Positions 36,368 through 45,309 of a stretch of 64,000 bases of DNA are shown piece after piece (position 1 is the stretch's first letter; each line of letters starts with the position of its first letter). This stretch comes from Burkholderiaceae bacterium (lineage in GTDB: Bacteria > Pseudomonadota > Gammaproteobacteria > Burkholderiales > Burkholderiaceae_B). Where the stretch lies: assembly GCA_020851995.1 (NCBI GenBank), contig JADZBO010000261.1, positions 1 to 64,000 of the forward strand, written 5' to 3'. Made by a program: the position numbers and the translations under genes. The notes under the pieces were generated by a model. That model saw nothing but the letters and a program-made list of their open reading frames with translations, did no database searches and had not been told where the DNA came from.

Positions 36368-38020
36368 CTAAATGACCGTGAAATGGTGTGTGCCGTCGCG
36401 ACGGAGTTGCTCGACCAGACCAAACTCCCAGTCGAGATAACCCTGCATCGCCTCACGCGCGTTGTTCGTTCCCTCATAGGGTCGCTTGTAGCGATCCAGC
36501 GGCGGTGAAGCCAGGCGGGTCGGGCCTTGCTCAAGCGGATGGCCCGCGGCCTTCCAGGCGTTGGTTCCGCCCGCCAGCACCTCCACTTCACGCCCAATCG
36601 CGGCTGACACGTCGGGTGCGGCGTAAGCAGACAGGAGTCCATCGGGACAGGTGATCACCACGCGCGGCGCACTCGGCATCTGCTCCAGGGCGCGCGCCAG
36701 TTGCGATCGCAAGGCGAACCAGGCGCCGGGAATGTGGCCCTGAACGTACTGCGCGTGCCGCGCGAGGTCGATCACAAGCAAGTCTGCGGGATCGCGCATG
36801 GCAACAGCAAAATCCGCCACACTCAGGCTGCGATGCGCGGGCGTCGGTGGCAAAGGAGCCCATCCGGAGCCAGCTTGCGTCAAGTCGTCGCGGGTGACCC
36901 CATCGAGCACGTAGACGTCCCAGGCCATCTGGGCAAGCCAGGATGCGGTCATGTTCGCGCGTACGCCATCGGTATCCACGAGCAGAATGCGGGCGCCCCG
37001 CACCGGCGCGACCATCTCGGTTTCCTGAACCAGTTGCCCGCCCGGTGTCGAACGAAATCCGGGCAGATGCCCCGCGGCGAATTCTTCCGGCGTGCGTGCG
37101 TCAAAAAAGTAGGTCGTGCGCCCCTCCTGGGCCTGCCACGCCTGCGCATCGGCAAGCGTCGCCCGCCGCACGCCCGCGCGGTTGGCCACGTCCTGTGCGC
37201 GCCGGGCGGCCACCGTCACCGACGATGGGGCGGGAGCGCCGGCCTGCCGTTGCTGGCCTTTGTCCAGTGTCTGGCCTGCAAGTGTCCAGCCGATAGTGCC
37301 GTTGCGCAACGCACTGACCGGATTCGGCAGCCCCGCATTGATCAGCGATTGTGTGCCGATGATGCTGCGAGTGCGGCCGGCGCAATTGACGATCACGCGG
37401 GTCTCGGGACGCGGCGCCAGATCGGGCACCCGAAGCACAAGCTCGGCCCCCGGACAACTGACCGCCGTGGGGATGCTCATGGTCTGGTATTCGTCAAACC
37501 GCCGCGCATCGACAATGACCACATCGGCCTTCGCCTCGATCAGGGACTGAACTTCCTCTGCGGAAAGCGAGGGCGTGTGGCGCTTTGACTCCACCAGTTC
37601 ACCAAAGGACTTGCTCGGAACATTGACGTCGCGGAATACCTCGCCGCCTGCGGCGATCCAGCCCTGCAGCCCGTCCCGGAACACGGAAACGTCCGAATAG
37701 CCGAGCGCCCGCAGGCGCGCCGCGGCCAGCATCGCCGTCCGGTCGTTCGCGCCGTCGTCAAACGTCACAATCGGGACGTCGCGCCGTGGCAGTTTGGCAT
37801 AGGCGTCGAGTTCGAGGCGCGCAAGCGGAAAATTCGCAGCAAACAGCGGATGGGCTTGCGCATGCGGATCTTCCTCACGCACATCCAGCAGCGCAATCTC
37901 GTGACGAGCAAGCAGGCTGGCGCGGACAAACGCATAATCGCGCAGCGGAATTTCGACTGGTTTTGTATCGGACGCTTTCATGCTTTCGACTGGTTTTGTA
38001 TCGGACGCTTTCATGCTCAT
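36368..38020 (-). CDS. Four-domain rhodanese-related sulfurtransferase
   Basis: The 550-residue protein contains four rhodanese modules, at about residues 24-135, 145-255, 285-385 and 395-500. The active-loop residue is Asp in module 1 (FDDGAND, residue 88), Cys in module 2 (NCAGRTRS, Cys214), Asp in module 3 (VDTDGVRA, Asp350) and Cys in module 4 (TCPDG, Cys459). Modules 2 and 4 can therefore carry persulfide and 1 and 3 cannot. It overlaps the cysteine dioxygenase stop in ATGA, so it should handle sulfur from cysteine or thiol oxidation. The N-terminus is a perfect 11-residue tandem repeat (MKASDTKPVES). Confidence 0.88.
   Translation of the reverse strand: MSMKASDTKPVESMKASDTKPVEIPLRDYAFVRASLLARHEIALLDVREEDPHAQAHPLFAANFPLARLELDAYAKLPRRDVPIVTFDDGANDRTAMLAAARLRALGYSDVSVFRDGLQGWIAAGGEVFRDVNVPSKSFGELVESKRHTPSLSAEEVQSLIEAKADVVIVDARRFDEYQTMSIPTAVSCPGAELVLRVPDLAPRPETRVIVNCAGRTRSIIGTQSLINAGLPNPVSALRNGTIGWTLAGQTLDKGQQRQAGAPAPSSVTVAARRAQDVANRAGVRRATLADAQAWQAQEGRTTYFFDARTPEEFAAGHLPGFRSTPGGQLVQETEMVAPVRGARILLVDTDGVRANMTASWLAQMAWDVYVLDGVTRDDLTQAGSGWAPLPPTPAHRSLSVADFAVAMRDPADLLVIDLARHAQYVQGHIPGAWFALRSQLARALEQMPSAPRVVITCPDGLLSAYAAPDVSAAIGREVEVLAGGTNAWKAAGHPLEQGPTRLASPPLDRYKRPYEGTNNAREAMQGYLDWEFGLVEQLRRDGTHHFTVI
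37951..38016. repeat. Perfect 33-bp tandem duplication at the rhodanese N-terminus
   Basis: Two exact 33-bp copies (37951-37983 and 37984-38016) encode the 11-residue repeat at the start of the rhodanese. The second copy ends one base before the cysteine dioxygenase stop. Perfect identity suggests a recent event and a likely variable locus. Confidence 0.92.
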
Positions 38021-38589
38021 GACCACAGATTGGGAACGACGTCGCTGCAATAGCCCGACACGAACGATTTCTCGGCGCCAGTGACCGGATCGAACACATG
38101 GCGATGAATCCGGCCGATATTGCCACCATACACATGGATACTGATCGAAGTCTGGTCGGCGTAAAAATTCGCAACTTCATGAATGTCGTGTGTCGTCGGC
38201 GAGACAGATCCGACCTGACCGGGCAGCAGCGTCACACAGCGACCCGGAGTCATTGCTCCGTGCGCATCGCGCAGATAGTGGGTCTCGACCTCCTTGCCCC
38301 GAAGCATACCGATCAGGCCCCAGGTCATGTGGTCGTGGACAGGTGTTTTTTGCCCAGGGCCCCAGACGAAGCTGACCATCGAAAACCGCTCAAGCGGATC
38401 GGCATATAACAGGTACTGCTGGTAGTACTGCGGGTGGGGCACAGCGAACTGCTCAGGCAACCAGTCATCCTGCGCCACGAGCGCTGCCAGCAATACGCTG
38501 CCGTCGCGCAGGATGTCAGGCTCGGCGGGGCGCGTTTCAAGCAGGCGACTCATGCCCTGCGCGAATGCGAGCAATTTCTCGTTTTTCAT
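38017..38589 (-). CDS. Cysteine dioxygenase-type thiol dioxygenase
   Basis: This is a 190-residue cupin, non-haem Fe(II) thiol dioxygenase. The first cupin motif TPVHDHMTWGLIGMLRGKE supplies two iron-ligand histidines and HDIHEVANFY the third. It is most like bacterial cysteine dioxygenase, but 3-mercaptopropionate dioxygenases share this fold, and the Arg/Gln difference that separates them cannot be assigned safely here. Products would be cysteine sulfinate or 3-sulfinopropionate. Translational coupling (ATGA) to the rhodanese indicates joint use in thiol-sulfur metabolism. Confidence 0.86.
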   Translation of the reverse strand: MKNEKLLAFAQGMSRLLETRPAEPDILRDGSVLLAALVAQDDWLPEQFAVPHPQYYQQYLLYADPLERFSMVSFVWGPGQKTPVHDHMTWGLIGMLRGKEVETHYLRDAHGAMTPGRCVTLLPGQVGSVSPTTHDIHEVANFYADQTSISIHVYGGNIGRIHRHVFDPVTGAEKSFVSGYCSDVVPNLWS

Positions 38590-38898
38590 GTGATCAGTCC
38601 GGCAATGGAGTGCGGATCAGTTTAAACGAGTGAACACTTGGCGCATCGCAAGAGCTATTTCACGAAACGCAAGTAAAAATCAGTAACCAAACGCAAACTC
38701 AAGGTCTTCAATCCACCTCTTTGCGCGCATCATGACCTAAAAATTATTTACGTTTTGATTGATTCCAGGAATTCCAGGCAAGGCGCACCGCACCGCTCCG
38801 CTGCAGCCAACCCGATGAACCGGCAGGAACAACTCAAACGAACTGTTGTCCTGTTAAAAACTATCCGGGCTTAGGGCGTTCCTCTATACTGCGATCTT

Positions 38899-38915
38899 TT
38901 ATCACTTAGTGATAA
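38899..38915. promoter_or_regulatory. Palindromic operator candidate upstream of the RND operon
   Basis: TTATCACTTAGTGATAA is a perfect palindrome with 8-base arms around a single base. It lies just downstream of the TATACT hexamer, where a repressor would block initiation. TetR-family repressors of RND pumps bind such sites; the repressor gene is not in the window. Confidence 0.55.
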
Positions 38916-39001
38916 TTAATCGGCTTATCGTTGAACGAGATCAATCAGCAAAACGGTTTGCGTGTTGACCGGGCGTTTCCTCCATCCAAGGTTCGGCAAC
39001 A

Positions 39002-39022
39002 TTTAGTAACTCATTCACTAAA
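39002..39022. promoter_or_regulatory. Second imperfect palindrome near the RND start
   Basis: TTTAGT and ACTAAA flank a nine-base centre, 28 bases before the permease ATG. The half-sites TTAGTAA and TTAGTGA match those of the palindrome at 38899, which suggests the same regulator binds both. Confidence 0.45.
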
Positions 39023-39049
39023 AGCACGTTTTAAAGCGGACGCCAAAGG

Positions 39050-42000
39050 ATGTGGATCGTTAGAGTAGCCCTGGAACGCCCTTACACATTCCTTGTGATG
39101 GCGATCCTCATCTTGCTGGCGACTCCTCTGGCCGTGCAACGTACGCCTGTTGACGCACTGCCCGACATCAACATCCCCGTGATCAGCGTCATCTGGACCT
39201 ACAACGGCCTGTCAGCCGAGCAGATGGGCAACCGGATCACGCAGAACCATGAACGCACACTGACCACCACGGTCAATGACATCGAACACATCGAGTCGCA
39301 ATCTCTGGGTGGCATCTCGATCATCAAGATCTACTTCCAGCCTAACGTCAACATCCAGACCGCGCTGGCTCAGGTTGTGGCGGTGTCACAGTCCGCTCTG
39401 CGCTCATTGCCCCAGGGCACGGTTCCGCCGCTCATCATCAAGTACACGGCATCCAGCGTGCCAGTGGTGCAGATCGGTATGTCGAGCAAGACCATCGCGG
39501 AAAAGGAGTTGTTTGACGCGGCTCTCAACGTCGTCCGTCCGCAGATGATCACGATTCCGGGCGTGGCGATGCCGTTCCCCTACGGTGGCAAACCCCGGGT
39601 GATCTCCGTCGATATTGATCCTCAAGCCCTGCTTGCGAAGGGAATGACGTCTTCGGATGTCATCAATGCGATCAACACGCAGAACCTGATTCTGCCCTCC
39701 GGGACGGCCAAGATCGGCGACTTCGAATACACGGTCGCCGTCAACGCATCGCCCGGCAGCATCGAAGGGCTCAACGACATCCCGGTCAGAACGGTCAACG
39801 GTGCCACCACCTATCTGCGCGAAGTGGCGCACGTGCGGGACGGATTTTCACCTCAGACCAACATCGTGCGGTTGAACGGGGAACGTGGACTGATTCTCTC
39901 CGCGCTCAAGAATGGCAGCGCGTCGACGCTGGACGTCGTGGCTGACATCAAGAAAAAACTGCCGACTTTGCTGCCCTTGCTGCCCGAGGGGGTTGATGTG
40001 CAATTGCTGGCGGACCAGTCGATCTTCGTGAAGGCCGCGATCTCGGGGGTGGTCTACGAAGCCCTGATTGCCGCCACACTCACCGCGGTCATGCTGCTGC
40101 TCTTTCTGGGCAATTGGCGCACGACCGCCATCATCGCGATCTCGATCCCTTTATCGATCTTTACCTCGCTGATCTTTCTGAAACTGTTGGGCGAGACCAT
40201 CAACGTCATGACGCTGGGCGGCCTGGCGCTGGCGGTCGGCATTCTGGTGGATGATGCCACGGTGACCATCGAGAATATCGAGCGCCATCTGCACATGGGG
40301 ACGGGTCTGCATGAGGCCATCCTGGAAGGCGCGGGTGAAATTGCGGTTCCGGCATTTGTTTCGACGCTGGCCATCTGTATCGTGTTCGTGCCGATGTTTT
40401 TCCTCGGCGGTGTGGCGAAGTTCCTGTTCGTGCCCCTGGCCGAAGCGGTGATTTTTGCCATGCTGGCGTCCTACGTCCTTTCGCGTACGCTCGTACCGAC
40501 CCTCGCGCTGATGATGCTGGGGCATGACGTCAAACCTGGTCGATTCGCACGTGCGGTCCAATCCGTGCACCACCGTTTCAACGCCAGGTTCGAAAAGTTC
40601 CGCGCCGCCTATACGCTGCTGTTGAGCCATCTGCTGACACACCGCAAGGCCTTCATCGCAAGTTTCCTGGGGTTTTGCATCTTGTCCTGCGGCCTGTTCG
40701 CATTCCTGGGGCGCGACCTCTTTCCGGTCGTCGACACGGGTCAGATCAAGCTGCACGTGCGCACCCCCACCGGCACCCGCATCGAAAAGACCGCCGAGAT
40801 CGTCGCCGAGGTGAATGACGTGATCCGTCAGGTCATTCCCGAATCCGAGCTTTCATCGATTCTCGACAACCTCGGCCTGCCGAACAGCGGTATCAACCTT
40901 TCCTACAGCAGTTCAGGCACGATCGGTTCGCTCGATGGCGATATCCTCATCACGCTCAAACCCGGCCATCGTCCCTCTGAGGAGTACATGGAAAAATTGC
41001 TGCCGGAGTTGCGCAGGAATTTCCCGGGCGTGGAGTTCTTTTTCCAGCCCGCCGACATCGTGACCCAGATCCTGAACTTTGGCATCCCGGCGGCAATCGA
41101 TGTTCAGATCCTCGGCCCCAACTACGCGGCCAACCAGATTCTCGCCGGCAAACTGGTCAGCAAAATCGCCGCGATCCCCGGCGCGGCGGATGTTCGCGTG
41201 CACCAGCGTCTTGACGCCCCCTCGATCAAGCTGACCATGGATCGCACGCGCATCCAGGGCATGGGACTCAATCCTCAGGATGTCGCGCAGAACCTGTTGC
41301 TGCCACTGTCGGGCAGCGCGCAGACCTCCCCCAATTTCTGGCTCAACCCGTTCAACAACATCAGCTATAGCGTCCAGGCGCGCGCCCCGGAGGTCAGGAT
41401 CGAATCGCTTGATGATTTGATGCGACTGCCAGTGGGCACGGCGAGCGCCGCGGCAGCGGCGGCAGCGGCGACCGGTGGCGGCAACGCCGCATCGGGTCGG
41501 CCCACCCAGGTTCTCGGCAACCTCGTCAGCGCACAACCCGCAACCGAGTTCGCAATTCTGACGCGCTACAACATTTTGCCGTCGATCAACATTTACGCCA
41601 ACGTTCGAGGCCGAGACCTGGCTTCGGTTGCGGAGGAAATCCAGCGCATCATCGATGAGGCGCGCCCCGACCTGCCGCGCGGCAGCAAGATCAGCATGCG
41701 CGGGCAGGTCGACACGATGCTCAACTCCTACATCGGCCTGGGCATCGGACTGATAGGCGCAATCATTCTGGTGTATCTGCTGATTGTCGTGAACTTCCAG
41801 TCGTGGCTGGATCCTTTCATTATCATTTCGGGTCTGGTTGCGGCGCTGGCGGGCATTGCCTGGATGCTGGTCATTACCGGAACCAACCTGAGCGTACCTG
41901 CGCTGACGGGCGCCATCATGTGCATGGGCGTGGCCACCGCCAACAGTATCCTGGTGGTCTCGTTTGCCCGACAACGAATGGCAGACGGCATGCCACCGCT

Positions 42001-42253
42001 CTCGGCGGCGCTTGAGGCGGGAGCCACACGACTGCGGCCCGTCCTGATGACGGCGCTGGCGATGATCCTGGGCATGATTCCCATGGCGCTCGCTCTGGGC
42101 GAAGGTTCGGAGCAAAATGCGCCGCTCGGCCGGGCCGTGATCGGTGGCCTGCTCTTCGCGACAGTTTCAACGGTGCTGTTCGTGCCCGTGGTATTTGCGT
42201 CGTTCCACCGCTGGCTGGCAGTACGCGCCGAACACAGGAAGGCCTTGACATGA
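39050..42253 (+). CDS. RND efflux transporter permease
   Basis: This 1067-residue inner-membrane transporter is the proton-driven pump of a tripartite efflux system. It has the RND layout of two repeats of six helices with large periplasmic loops. Helix 4 carries the proton-relay pair in AVGILVDDATVTIEN. In helix 10 the segment GVATANSILVVSFARQ has Ala where AcrB has its relay lysine (GLSAKNA), so this belongs to a subgroup with a changed relay. A low-complexity Ala/Gly run (around residues 803-820) sits in the second periplasmic loop. It overlaps the adaptor gene by 4 bases. Confidence 0.94.
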   Translation: MWIVRVALERPYTFLVMAILILLATPLAVQRTPVDALPDINIPVISVIWTYNGLSAEQMGNRITQNHERTLTTTVNDIEHIESQSLGGISIIKIYFQPNVNIQTALAQVVAVSQSALRSLPQGTVPPLIIKYTASSVPVVQIGMSSKTIAEKELFDAALNVVRPQMITIPGVAMPFPYGGKPRVISVDIDPQALLAKGMTSSDVINAINTQNLILPSGTAKIGDFEYTVAVNASPGSIEGLNDIPVRTVNGATTYLREVAHVRDGFSPQTNIVRLNGERGLILSALKNGSASTLDVVADIKKKLPTLLPLLPEGVDVQLLADQSIFVKAAISGVVYEALIAATLTAVMLLLFLGNWRTTAIIAISIPLSIFTSLIFLKLLGETINVMTLGGLALAVGILVDDATVTIENIERHLHMGTGLHEAILEGAGEIAVPAFVSTLAICIVFVPMFFLGGVAKFLFVPLAEAVIFAMLASYVLSRTLVPTLALMMLGHDVKPGRFARAVQSVHHRFNARFEKFRAAYTLLLSHLLTHRKAFIASFLGFCILSCGLFAFLGRDLFPVVDTGQIKLHVRTPTGTRIEKTAEIVAEVNDVIRQVIPESELSSILDNLGLPNSGINLSYSSSGTIGSLDGDILITLKPGHRPSEEYMEKLLPELRRNFPGVEFFFQPADIVTQILNFGIPAAIDVQILGPNYAANQILAGKLVSKIAAIPGAADVRVHQRLDAPSIKLTMDRTRIQGMGLNPQDVAQNLLLPLSGSAQTSPNFWLNPFNNISYSVQARAPEVRIESLDDLMRLPVGTASAAAAAAAATGGGNAASGRPTQVLGNLVSAQPATEFAILTRYNILPSINIYANVRGRDLASVAEEIQRIIDEARPDLPRGSKISMRGQVDTMLNSYIGLGIGLIGAIILVYLLIVVNFQSWLDPFIIISGLVAALAGIAWMLVITGTNLSVPALTGAIMCMGVATANSILVVSFARQRMADGMPPLSAALEAGATRLRPVLMTALAMILGMIPMALALGEGSEQNAPLGRAVIGGLLFATVSTVLFVPVVFASFHRWLAVRAEHRKALT

Positions 42254-43443
42254 CAGAATCGCAGCACGCGCATTCGGGACTACCCGAATTTCATCTCCAC
42301 GGTCCGGATAACGACCTGAGCCGCGCCGGCGTTGTGCGCAAGGCGCGCTATGTCGCAATCCTGATCGTCCTGGTCCTGCTGGCCGGTCTGGCCAACGCTG
42401 TCTACGGCCGGTGGTCGCGCGCCGACACACTGACCGCCCGCGCTCAGGCCGCATCCATCCTGCATGTCCTCGTTGTTCATCCAACGCCGGCGAGCAAGCT
42501 CGGCCCGCAGTTCACCAAGCTGCGCTTGCCCGGCACCCTGCTCGGTATTTCGGAAGCCCAGATCTACGCGCGCAGCAACGGTTATGTGAAGCAATGGCTC
42601 AAGGACATCGGCGAACCGGTCAAAAAAGGCGAGGCCCTTGCGCTGCTTGACCTGCCCGAGGTCGCCAAGCAGGTGGACGAGGCCGAAGCCAACTTCCAGC
42701 TGGCCAAAAAGGCCTTTGATCGCTGGACCCGCCTGCGCGCCGAGGATGCCGTCTCACAACAGGAACTGGATGAAAAGACCGCAGCCTACCGGCAGACCGA
42801 GGCGACGATGAAGCGCTTGCGCGAGCAATTGGGTTTCGGTCAGGTGGTCGCGCCTTTCGACGGCATCGTCACCCGCCGCAACGTCAACGTCGGGGATCTG
42901 GTCAACGCCGGCAATACCGGTACTGCACAGGCCATGTTCTCGATGGCGCGCGTCGACAAGCTGCATGTGTACGCCTTTGTGCCGCAGGACCGCGCCGGCG
43001 ACATCCGGGTCGGTGAATCGGTGGAGTTGTTCCGCGCGAGTGCGCCCGACAAGCCGATTATCGGCAAAATCGCTCGCACAGCCGGCGCCATCGACAATAC
43101 GACGCGGACGCTGCAGGTGGATATCGAGGTCGACAACGCCAATCGCGCGCTCATGCCGGGCACCTATGTCGACATCGTGTTCAAGATCGATCCGGCCCAC
43201 CTTCTCGTGCTGCCGACCAACACGCTGCTGTTCGGCCCGCAGGGACCGCAAGTGGCGACGGTCAAAGATGGCACCGTGACCCGCAAGCCAGTCAAGCTCG
43301 GCATTGACTACGGGCCGATGGTTCAGATTCGGTCTGGGGTCGAGGAAGCGGATCAGATCATCAGCAGCCCGCCGGACTCGATCGCCAATGGCCAGAAGGT
43401 CGTCGTCGAAACCCCGGCGCCAAAGGCGAAGAAAGGCCCATGA
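42250..43443 (+). CDS. RND periplasmic adaptor (membrane-fusion protein)
   Basis: The 397-residue adaptor links the permease to the outer-membrane channel. It has one N-terminal transmembrane anchor (YVAILIVLVLLAGLANAVYG), a lipoyl/barrel-sandwich part (KDIGEPVKKGEALALLDLPE and FDGIVTRRNVNVGDLVNAG), an alpha-hairpin between them and a beta-barrel domain with a membrane-proximal part at the end. No lipobox is present, so it is anchored by the helix. The start overlaps the permease stop and the end overlaps the channel gene start (ATGA both times). Confidence 0.93.
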   Translation: MTESQHAHSGLPEFHLHGPDNDLSRAGVVRKARYVAILIVLVLLAGLANAVYGRWSRADTLTARAQAASILHVLVVHPTPASKLGPQFTKLRLPGTLLGISEAQIYARSNGYVKQWLKDIGEPVKKGEALALLDLPEVAKQVDEAEANFQLAKKAFDRWTRLRAEDAVSQQELDEKTAAYRQTEATMKRLREQLGFGQVVAPFDGIVTRRNVNVGDLVNAGNTGTAQAMFSMARVDKLHVYAFVPQDRAGDIRVGESVELFRASAPDKPIIGKIARTAGAIDNTTRTLQVDIEVDNANRALMPGTYVDIVFKIDPAHLLVLPTNTLLFGPQGPQVATVKDGTVTRKPVKLGIDYGPMVQIRSGVEEADQIISSPPDSIANGQKVVVETPAPKAKKGP

Positions 43444-44948
43444 GAAGCAAGCTTGCCCTTGGCCTGATTGCACTGGCCTGCGCCGGGTGCTCGCCCATCG
43501 GGCCGGATTATGAACGGCCGGTGTTTGACCTGCCTGCAAACTGGAAGTCGCTGCCGGCCGCGAATCCGTCACTCTGGAAAATCGCCGAGCCTGCGGATGA
43601 CAAGCCCAAGGGCGAATGGTGGAAGGCGTTCGGCGATCCAACGCTCGATTCCCTTGAAGCGCGATGCCTGGAAAACAACTTCACGCTGCAGGCGTCGCTG
43701 GCCCGGCTGGATCAGGCGATTGCTCAAAGTGACTCGCAGTCGGCCGCTCTGTACCCGAACGTGCAACTCGGGGTGACGGCGCAACGCTTCGCGACTTCTC
43801 CCAACCGACCGCAAACCAATTACGACTCCGTCAACGCCGCCACAGTCCAGAACGACTTCAAGCCCGTCATGGTCATGACCTACGAGGTCGACTGGCTGGG
43901 GAAGGTGCGCCGCGCGGTCGAAGCCTCGCGCGATACCGCCGGGCAGGCGGCGGCCGACAGTGACAACGTGCGGTTACTCTTGACGGCTCAGGTCGCGACG
44001 GCCTATTTCCTGCTGCGCCAGTACGACGAGGAAATCCTCGTGCTCGAGGGTGTCGTGAAGCTTCAGGACAAACTCCTGAGCATTTTCAAGTCCCGCTATG
44101 CGGAAGGCGCCGCCGGACGCACTGAACTGTCGCAACAGGCCGCGCTGTCCGAAGCGACCGGCGCACAACTTGAACTGATCAAGGCGCAACGCAACGCGCA
44201 GGAAAACCTGCTGGCAACACTCACCGGTACACCGGCACCGGATTTCAGGATTCCCCCCGGACGTCTGCCCGCAAGTTTGCCGGCCTTCCCCGTCAGCATT
44301 CCCTCGACGCTGCTGGAGCGCCGACCCGACGTCGCCGCGTCCGAACGCGCGATGGCCGCGGCCAACGCGCAGATCGGCGTTGCCAAAGCCGCGTTCTTCC
44401 CGTCCCTGCTGGTCGCACCCATGTTCGGCGGCTACGAATCTGCCGTGATGTCGACCCTGTTCGCGGCGCCGTCGATTATCTGGTCCATCGGGCTGACCGC
44501 CGCGCAAACCATTTTTGACGGGGGTCGGATCTCCGCCAACCTGCGGTTTGCCAAAGCAGGCTATGCGGGCACCCTGGCGAATTACCGTCAGTCCGTGCTG
44601 GTCGCGATGCAGGAAACTCAGGATGCGATGAACACCCTCACCCAACTTGATGCCGCGCGGCGCAGGCAGGACGAGGCCGTGAAGAACTACGACAAAGCCT
44701 ACGGCATCAGTCTGATCCGCTACCGCGAAGGTCTGGATAATGCGCAGGCGCTGGCGCTGATCCAGCAGAACCAGTTACAAGCCTTGCGGATCAAGTGGCA
44801 GATCCATGGCGGCCAGTTCCTGGCCAGCGTCAGCTTGGTCAAGGCGCTCGGAGGTGGTTGGCAAGGCCTGCCCCTGCCGAACCCGACGACCGCGCCGACC
44901 GCGGAACAGATTGACGCGTTGCAGACGTCCGGCCGGAGCGGTTCTTAG
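43440..44948 (+). CDS. Outer-membrane efflux channel (NodT/OprM type)
   Basis: The 502-residue protein is a TolC-like outer-membrane factor. The N-terminus ends in a lipobox (LGLIALACAGC), followed by SPIGPDYERP, the normal start of NodT-family lipoproteins. Conserved parts include WWKAFGDPTLDSLE, the repeat marker LLERRPDVAASERAMAAANAQ and IGVAKAAFFPSL. Together with the two genes before it, it completes the export complex. The permease-adaptor-channel order is less common than adaptor-permease-channel. Confidence 0.94.
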   Translation: MRSKLALGLIALACAGCSPIGPDYERPVFDLPANWKSLPAANPSLWKIAEPADDKPKGEWWKAFGDPTLDSLEARCLENNFTLQASLARLDQAIAQSDSQSAALYPNVQLGVTAQRFATSPNRPQTNYDSVNAATVQNDFKPVMVMTYEVDWLGKVRRAVEASRDTAGQAAADSDNVRLLLTAQVATAYFLLRQYDEEILVLEGVVKLQDKLLSIFKSRYAEGAAGRTELSQQAALSEATGAQLELIKAQRNAQENLLATLTGTPAPDFRIPPGRLPASLPAFPVSIPSTLLERRPDVAASERAMAAANAQIGVAKAAFFPSLLVAPMFGGYESAVMSTLFAAPSIIWSIGLTAAQTIFDGGRISANLRFAKAGYAGTLANYRQSVLVAMQETQDAMNTLTQLDAARRRQDEAVKNYDKAYGISLIRYREGLDNAQALALIQQNQLQALRIKWQIHGGQFLASVSLVKALGGGWQGLPLPNPTTAPTAEQIDALQTSGRSGS

Positions 44949-45086
44949 AGTCCGGCATGGCGATGGACCGGGTGACGCGCCGGCCAGCGACCCGGCCGAG
45001 CGGTACCGGCTTTGGGCGCGGCGCGCGGGGCTCTGTTCGCAAATACAAGCGGCTGAGTTTTGCGCTAAAATGGAAGGCTTGGTGCA

Positions 45087-45162
45087 GGGCTGTTAGCTCA
45101 GTTGGTAGAGCAGCGGACTCTTAATCCGTAGGTCGAGTGTTCGAGCCACTCACAGCCCACCA
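45087..45162 (+). tRNA. tRNA-Lys, anticodon CTT
   Basis: The 76-base gene folds as a cloverleaf: acceptor GGGCTGT/ACAGCCC, D-arm GCTCAGTTGGTAGAGC, anticodon stem GCGGA/TCCGT with loop CTCTTAA (anticodon CTT at 45120-45122), variable loop AGGTC and T-arm GAGTG/CACTC with TTCGAGC. The 3' CCA is encoded. A TAAAAT hexamer at 45066-45071 may be its -10 box. It lies between the efflux operon and the convergent EAL gene; about 140 bases on either side hold nothing else I can support. Confidence 0.97.
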
Positions 45163-45309
45163 GTTTCCCATGCGGGTTTGCAGGCCATTGGCCTTCAAAA
45201 CTCTTCATCACCGCCGCACCCAAGCTGCACATCGCAAATCAGTGACGATCAGGCGTGCCTGGTGCCGGGTCAGCGTATCGCCGACCACTCGATCGCTGTT
45301 TCGGGAAGA

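Larger units (their letters stand above)
38590..39049. other. AT-rich intergenic region before the RND operon
   Basis: These 460 bases are more AT-rich than the surroundings and hold no supported gene. They should contain the promoters of the divergent cysteine dioxygenase and RND genes. A TATACT hexamer at 38885-38890 is followed nine bases later by a palindrome, and a second related site lies close to the RND start. Confidence 0.55.

Noticed and set aside
40913..42115. 400-codon minus-strand frame opposite the RND permease
   Set aside because: It is the complement of conserved transporter sequence, with low-complexity His/Arg/Asp-rich text and no start signals.
45087..45309. tRNA-Lys as an integration site
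   Set aside because: No repeated tRNA 3' end and no integrase gene are present within the window on either side.
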